From contig NZ_AUBH01000005.1 of NCBI RefSeq assembly GCF_000429145.1, forward strand, positions 1-64,000: a stretch of 64,000 bases of DNA, given 5' to 3'. A program made the position numbers and the translations under genes. The first letter of the stretch is position 1, and the number at the start of each line of letters is the position of its first letter. Below are positions 60,739 through 64,000 of this stretch, piece after piece. Source of the stretch: Aestuariibacter salexigens DSM 15300 (lineage in GTDB: Bacteria; Pseudomonadota; Gammaproteobacteria; Enterobacterales; Alteromonadaceae). Below the pieces are notes generated by a model. The model saw nothing but the letters and a program-made list of their open reading frames with translations. It did no database searches and was not told the DNA's origin.

Positions 60739-63700
60739 TCAGACTTGGTGCTCATGTTGCTGTGTTGGAAACTCAATGTGAAAATGCACGCCTTTATCGA
60801 CATTGCTGTCACATGAAATCCGTCCATTCAGTCTTATTGTGACAATATTGGCGACAATCTGCAGTCCGAGACCCATTTTCCCGTCTTTTCTTTTGGTAGT
60901 GAAGAACGGTTTAAAAATTTTCTCAATGTCCTGTTCTGTAATACCTTTACCATCATCTCGATAATCCAGAATTACCAGATTGTCTTGTAGTTGTGCTTTT
61001 ATCGTAATGTTTCCGCCTTGTTCACGATCAAAGCCATGCTCAAGCGAGTTATATACCAATTGCGTGAAGACCTGGGCGATAGCGCCAGGATAACTCTCAA
61101 TCTCTATCTGGCTTGGACACTCAATTGTCAGGTTAACGTGTTGTCTGCGTAGTGCCGACCCCATCACTGAAATTGTCTCTTCGATAAACTTACCCAGATT
61201 AAACGTTCGTTTTTCATGAGCGTGTTGGTCAATGGACAGCATCTTAAATTTGTTCACCAGAAATGAAGCTCGATCCAGATTGGTTTGTGCAATTTGCGCA
61301 CACTGCTCAATATGAAGCATCGCATTCTCAAAATCTTTCTTGGTTAACTTATTATTCGATAAATCTTCCCGAATGTTTTTTGCACTGTCATACAGAGTAG
61401 AAAGTGCTGTAATACTGACCCCAACAGGCGTATTCATTTCATGGGCAACGCCGGTTACCAAGCTGCTTAGCGATGCATTCTTCTCTGCCTCAAAAAGTTG
61501 CATCTTTGCCAGTGATAACTGTTCAGAACGTTCATTAATCACGTCTTGAAGTTCAATATTTTTACGTCGAAGACTGCGCACCCTATAAAGGTTCCAGGTG
61601 TGCACGAGTGATGCAAGAGTGATTAAAAAGAGCGTGATTGCCCACCATGTTTGCCACCATGGTGGAGAAACGATGATGGGGATGGATGCTACTTTGTTAC
61701 TCCATACGCCGTCCCGCTGTGCTTTGAATTCGAGTGTATAGGTGCCGGGTCTGATACCTGTGAAGACAAAGTGAGGGCTGCGCTGCGGTGCCGACCACGA
61801 TTCGGTATTACCAACTAGTCTCGACGAGTAAAACAGGTTGGTGGATAAAAAATCCAGTGCCGATACCCTTACATGAACCTCTCGATGATCATCGGCCAGG
61901 GACAGTTCAGATAACTCACTAAAATCGAGCATATTTAATTGCTGATTATCTATTGCCAGAGCTGAGGTATGGATCTCTGGAGCTCGAATCTCGCCGTTAT
62001 ACGTGTTGATCACAATACGTGTAAAACCGCCCTGCCCGCCAAAATATAAATTGCCATGACTGTCGATGGCAGACACGTTTTGAATAAACAAGTTGCCGTG
62101 TAATCCATCTTCTGCGGTGTAATGAAAAAATGAAGCCTGACCTTGTGCCTGTCGAAATATCCCGAATGAAGTGCTCAACCATATATTCTGCTGACGATCG
62201 CTGACGACACTTTTCACTGCAGTGTTTGTGAGGCCGTAACGTTCGTCGAAATGCCGAAAAGTATTAGTAAACTCATTAAGAAGGTTAAGTTTATTATTTG
62301 TGGCCACCCATATATCACCTCCTGGTGAGTGGTATATTTGGTTAATGTCTGCATTGCTCAAGGCGCCGTCCTGAGCAGAAGGTCGGTAAGCATAGGCATC
62401 CAGTTGTGCATTGGTGTAGATTACTATGCCAATGGTCTCTACGCCGAGTAGCAGCGCCTCAGAATGAGGCTCTGCAATTGAGGTGATGGCGTAATTGCTG
62501 ATGGGGACACCATCAACTTCTATCTTTACCGCGGCCGCCTCGCCGTCTCGGATCCGAAATAGGCCACGTTGTTCTGTACCTATCCACAATGTACCCGATG
62601 AATCCTCAAACAGACTCACTACTGTGACATCATCACCAAATGGGCCGGTCACTCTTTGGATTTCTCTCGTATCACGATTGAGAGTAAACAGTCCGTTATT
62701 GCCAGCAAACCAAAATGCTCCATCTTGGGTTGAGATAATATCCGTTACTAACCCGAGATTATGACTAATCAATCTTATTGGAGAAGGATCGGATGAAGAA
62801 ACGTTTGGTTGATACCACAATGCATCGCCCGTACCTATCCATAATGTATCGTCACTGTCGACATGCAATGCCAATACGCGTCCCAATTCCACACGCTGTT
62901 CATTTTTATCAATGGCATGAGTGAATGCGCTGAAGCCATCATTAGAAAGGGTTATCTTAATAAGGCCTGAGGGTCGAGTCGCAACCCAGATGATGCCTTC
63001 TTCGGTAACAAGAATATCGCGGATATCATCGTACTGGAAAAGCTCTAGTTTTTGTTCATTGACCAGAGGGACGAAGGAATCCGTTTGTGGGTCAAGTAAA
63101 AATAAGCCGTTTAGCGTGCCAATCCACAGTTTGCCATCCGCTTGTTTTTCCAACGACGTGATTGCCGAACCTAACCCCGTAGGAGACATTGCTGGTGCAA
63201 TGGTTTTACATTGATTATTAGACAAGTTGAAACGGCACAGACCATCTTCGTATCCTAGCCACAGGGCCTCTGTACTATCTACCAAGATGGCTCGAACCCT
63301 TTCTGATGCGGTTGCATCAACATCCCTTATCACCGGGGTATGGGTGACAGAAAAACCGTCGGCTTTGTTAATGTGAGACAAACCGCCGCCAGTCGCCACC
63401 CAGATTCGTGCGTCATTGGGTAGCTGGGCAAACCCCCATACTCTATCGTGGAGAAGCTGCTGAGTTCGATTAGCCTGAGTGTGAAATGCGGTAAAAGAGG
63501 TTAAATCTTGGCGAATAAATACGGCGCCGCCACCACCCGTGCCGATCCACATGTCACCGTCTTTATCTTCAAAAAACGTCTGGATCAGATCGCTATTAAA
63601 CCCTTCGTGTGAAGATGTGTTGAATCGCTGTAAAAGGGTCAGGTTATGGTCATAAACGTATAGCCCCTCTCCCCAGGAACCGACCCAAATCCGCCTTGAG

Positions 63701-63981
63701 CTGTCGATAAAGATGTTGCCTGCGTTGTCGCTAAGAATGCGTGGAACGCTGCTAGCTTGAATATTGTAGGAATCGAACGTGTGACCATCATAACGCCCCA
63801 GGCCTTTAGGCGTACCCACCCAGATATAACCCTGGCTGTCTTGCTGCAGGCTGTAGATGGTGCTGTCAGGCAAACCGTCTTCGATGTTATAGCGATCAAT
63901 CTGAATGGCGGGGAAAGAACTGGCCATTGCCACGGTGTGTAAAGCATAGGTGCACAATAGCGTGACGACAAAAAATCGCAT
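60739..63981 (-). CDS. Two-component sensor histidine kinase with regulator-propeller and Y_Y_Y domains
   Basis: The 1080-residue protein has a signal peptide (1-20), about 14 WVG/WIGT-type Reg_prop blades forming two periplasmic seven-bladed propellers (GYIWVGTPKGLGRYDG, GDMWIGTGGGG, GKLWIGTLNGL and others), a Y_Y_Y domain (about 690-770), one membrane helix (about 778-797), a coiled coil, a kinase with H box GVAHEMNTPVG and ATPase motifs QLVYNSLEHGF, DYRDDGKGI and MGLGLQIVANIV. It stops after the kinase: there is no receiver or AraC domain, so it needs a separate response regulator, not seen here. In Alteromonas relatives such sensors often read glycans. Confidence 0.9.
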   Translation of the reverse strand: MRFFVVTLLCTYALHTVAMASSFPAIQIDRYNIEDGLPDSTIYSLQQDSQGYIWVGTPKGLGRYDGHTFDSYNIQASSVPRILSDNAGNIFIDSSRRIWVGSWGEGLYVYDHNLTLLQRFNTSSHEGFNSDLIQTFFEDKDGDMWIGTGGGGAVFIRQDLTSFTAFHTQANRTQQLLHDRVWGFAQLPNDARIWVATGGGLSHINKADGFSVTHTPVIRDVDATASERVRAILVDSTEALWLGYEDGLCRFNLSNNQCKTIAPAMSPTGLGSAITSLEKQADGKLWIGTLNGLFLLDPQTDSFVPLVNEQKLELFQYDDIRDILVTEEGIIWVATRPSGLIKITLSNDGFSAFTHAIDKNEQRVELGRVLALHVDSDDTLWIGTGDALWYQPNVSSSDPSPIRLISHNLGLVTDIISTQDGAFWFAGNNGLFTLNRDTREIQRVTGPFGDDVTVVSLFEDSSGTLWIGTEQRGLFRIRDGEAAAVKIEVDGVPISNYAITSIAEPHSEALLLGVETIGIVIYTNAQLDAYAYRPSAQDGALSNADINQIYHSPGGDIWVATNNKLNLLNEFTNTFRHFDERYGLTNTAVKSVVSDRQQNIWLSTSFGIFRQAQGQASFFHYTAEDGLHGNLFIQNVSAIDSHGNLYFGGQGGFTRIVINTYNGEIRAPEIHTSALAIDNQQLNMLDFSELSELSLADDHREVHVRVSALDFLSTNLFYSSRLVGNTESWSAPQRSPHFVFTGIRPGTYTLEFKAQRDGVWSNKVASIPIIVSPPWWQTWWAITLFLITLASLVHTWNLYRVRSLRRKNIELQDVINERSEQLSLAKMQLFEAEKNASLSSLVTGVAHEMNTPVGVSITALSTLYDSAKNIREDLSNNKLTKKDFENAMLHIEQCAQIAQTNLDRASFLVNKFKMLSIDQHAHEKRTFNLGKFIEETISVMGSALRRQHVNLTIECPSQIEIESYPGAIAQVFTQLVYNSLEHGFDREQGGNITIKAQLQDNLVILDYRDDGKGITEQDIEKIFKPFFTTKRKDGKMGLGLQIVANIVTIRLNGRISCDSNVDKGVHFHIEFPTQQHEHQV

Positions 63982-64000
63982 TACTGTGGAAGATATTCGA

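Overview
The window is a contiguous, gene-dense piece of a gammaproteobacterial chromosome spanning the replication origin. Gene content and order (dnaA-dnaN-recF-gyrB, rpmH-rnpA-yidD-yidC, mnmE-mioC, oriC, mnmG-rsmG-parA-parB, atpIBEFHAGDC, polA-spf-engB, yihI, glyQS, dprA/def/fmt/rsmB/trkA) point to the order Alteromonadales, probably a marine relative of Alteromonas. This assignment is inferred from synteny and protein character, not from a search. I see no insertion sequence, prophage, CRISPR array or tRNA gene.

Layout. 1-130: a strong rRNA-type promoter fires leftward out of the window. 0.2-6.8 kb: yrdA, then leftward aroE, ompW, hemF, yrdD, smg, dprA and a LysM protein. 7-11.3 kb: def-fmt-rsmB-trkA, converging on trkH. 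12.9-17.5 kb: a TetR regulator, elbB and polA with two perfect DnaA boxes upstream. 17.6-21.3 kb: Spot 42 RNA, engB, cytochrome c4, a CsrB/CsrC-type RNA, a methyltransferase, yihI and a DUF2489 gene. 21.3-25.5 kb: tag, glyQS and a lipoprotein. 25.5-31.7 kb: gyrB-recF-dnaN-dnaA leftward, with two perfect parS palindromes inside recF. 31.7-38.5 kb: rpmH-rnpA-yidD-yidC-yajQ-mnmE-mioC rightward, followed by a DnaT-like primosomal gene and a DnaC-like helicase-loader gene. 38.6-39.9 kb: a DUF4097 surface/periplasmic repeat protein and oriC. 39.9-51.4 kb: mnmG-rsmG-parA-parB and the F1Fo ATP synthase operon. 51.4-64 kb: a looser accessory region with small secreted proteins, a GNAT enzyme, an SMP-30-like protein, a cardiolipin synthase C homologue coupled to a small membrane protein, a DTW-domain tRNA enzyme, an alkyltransferase-like protein, an HD-GYP protein, a 59-residue small protein, a DUF6671 protein, Sua5, and a large Y_Y_Y sensor histidine kinase.

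How the parts fit. The 28-44 kb interval gathers what is needed to start, load and segregate replication: DnaA, sliding clamp, RecF, gyrase, an origin with seven DnaA-box matches, a helicase-loader pair next to that origin, ParA/ParB and their parS sites. A second cluster of DnaA boxes and 13-mer-like AT-rich DNA lies between dnaA and rpmH, the place of the origin in Pseudomonas. The points I find most worth following are the dnaT-dnaC pair inserted between mioC and oriC, the two origin-like regions 7.5 kb apart, parS sites hidden in recF codons, and the CsrC-type RNA found by position, GGA motifs and terminator.
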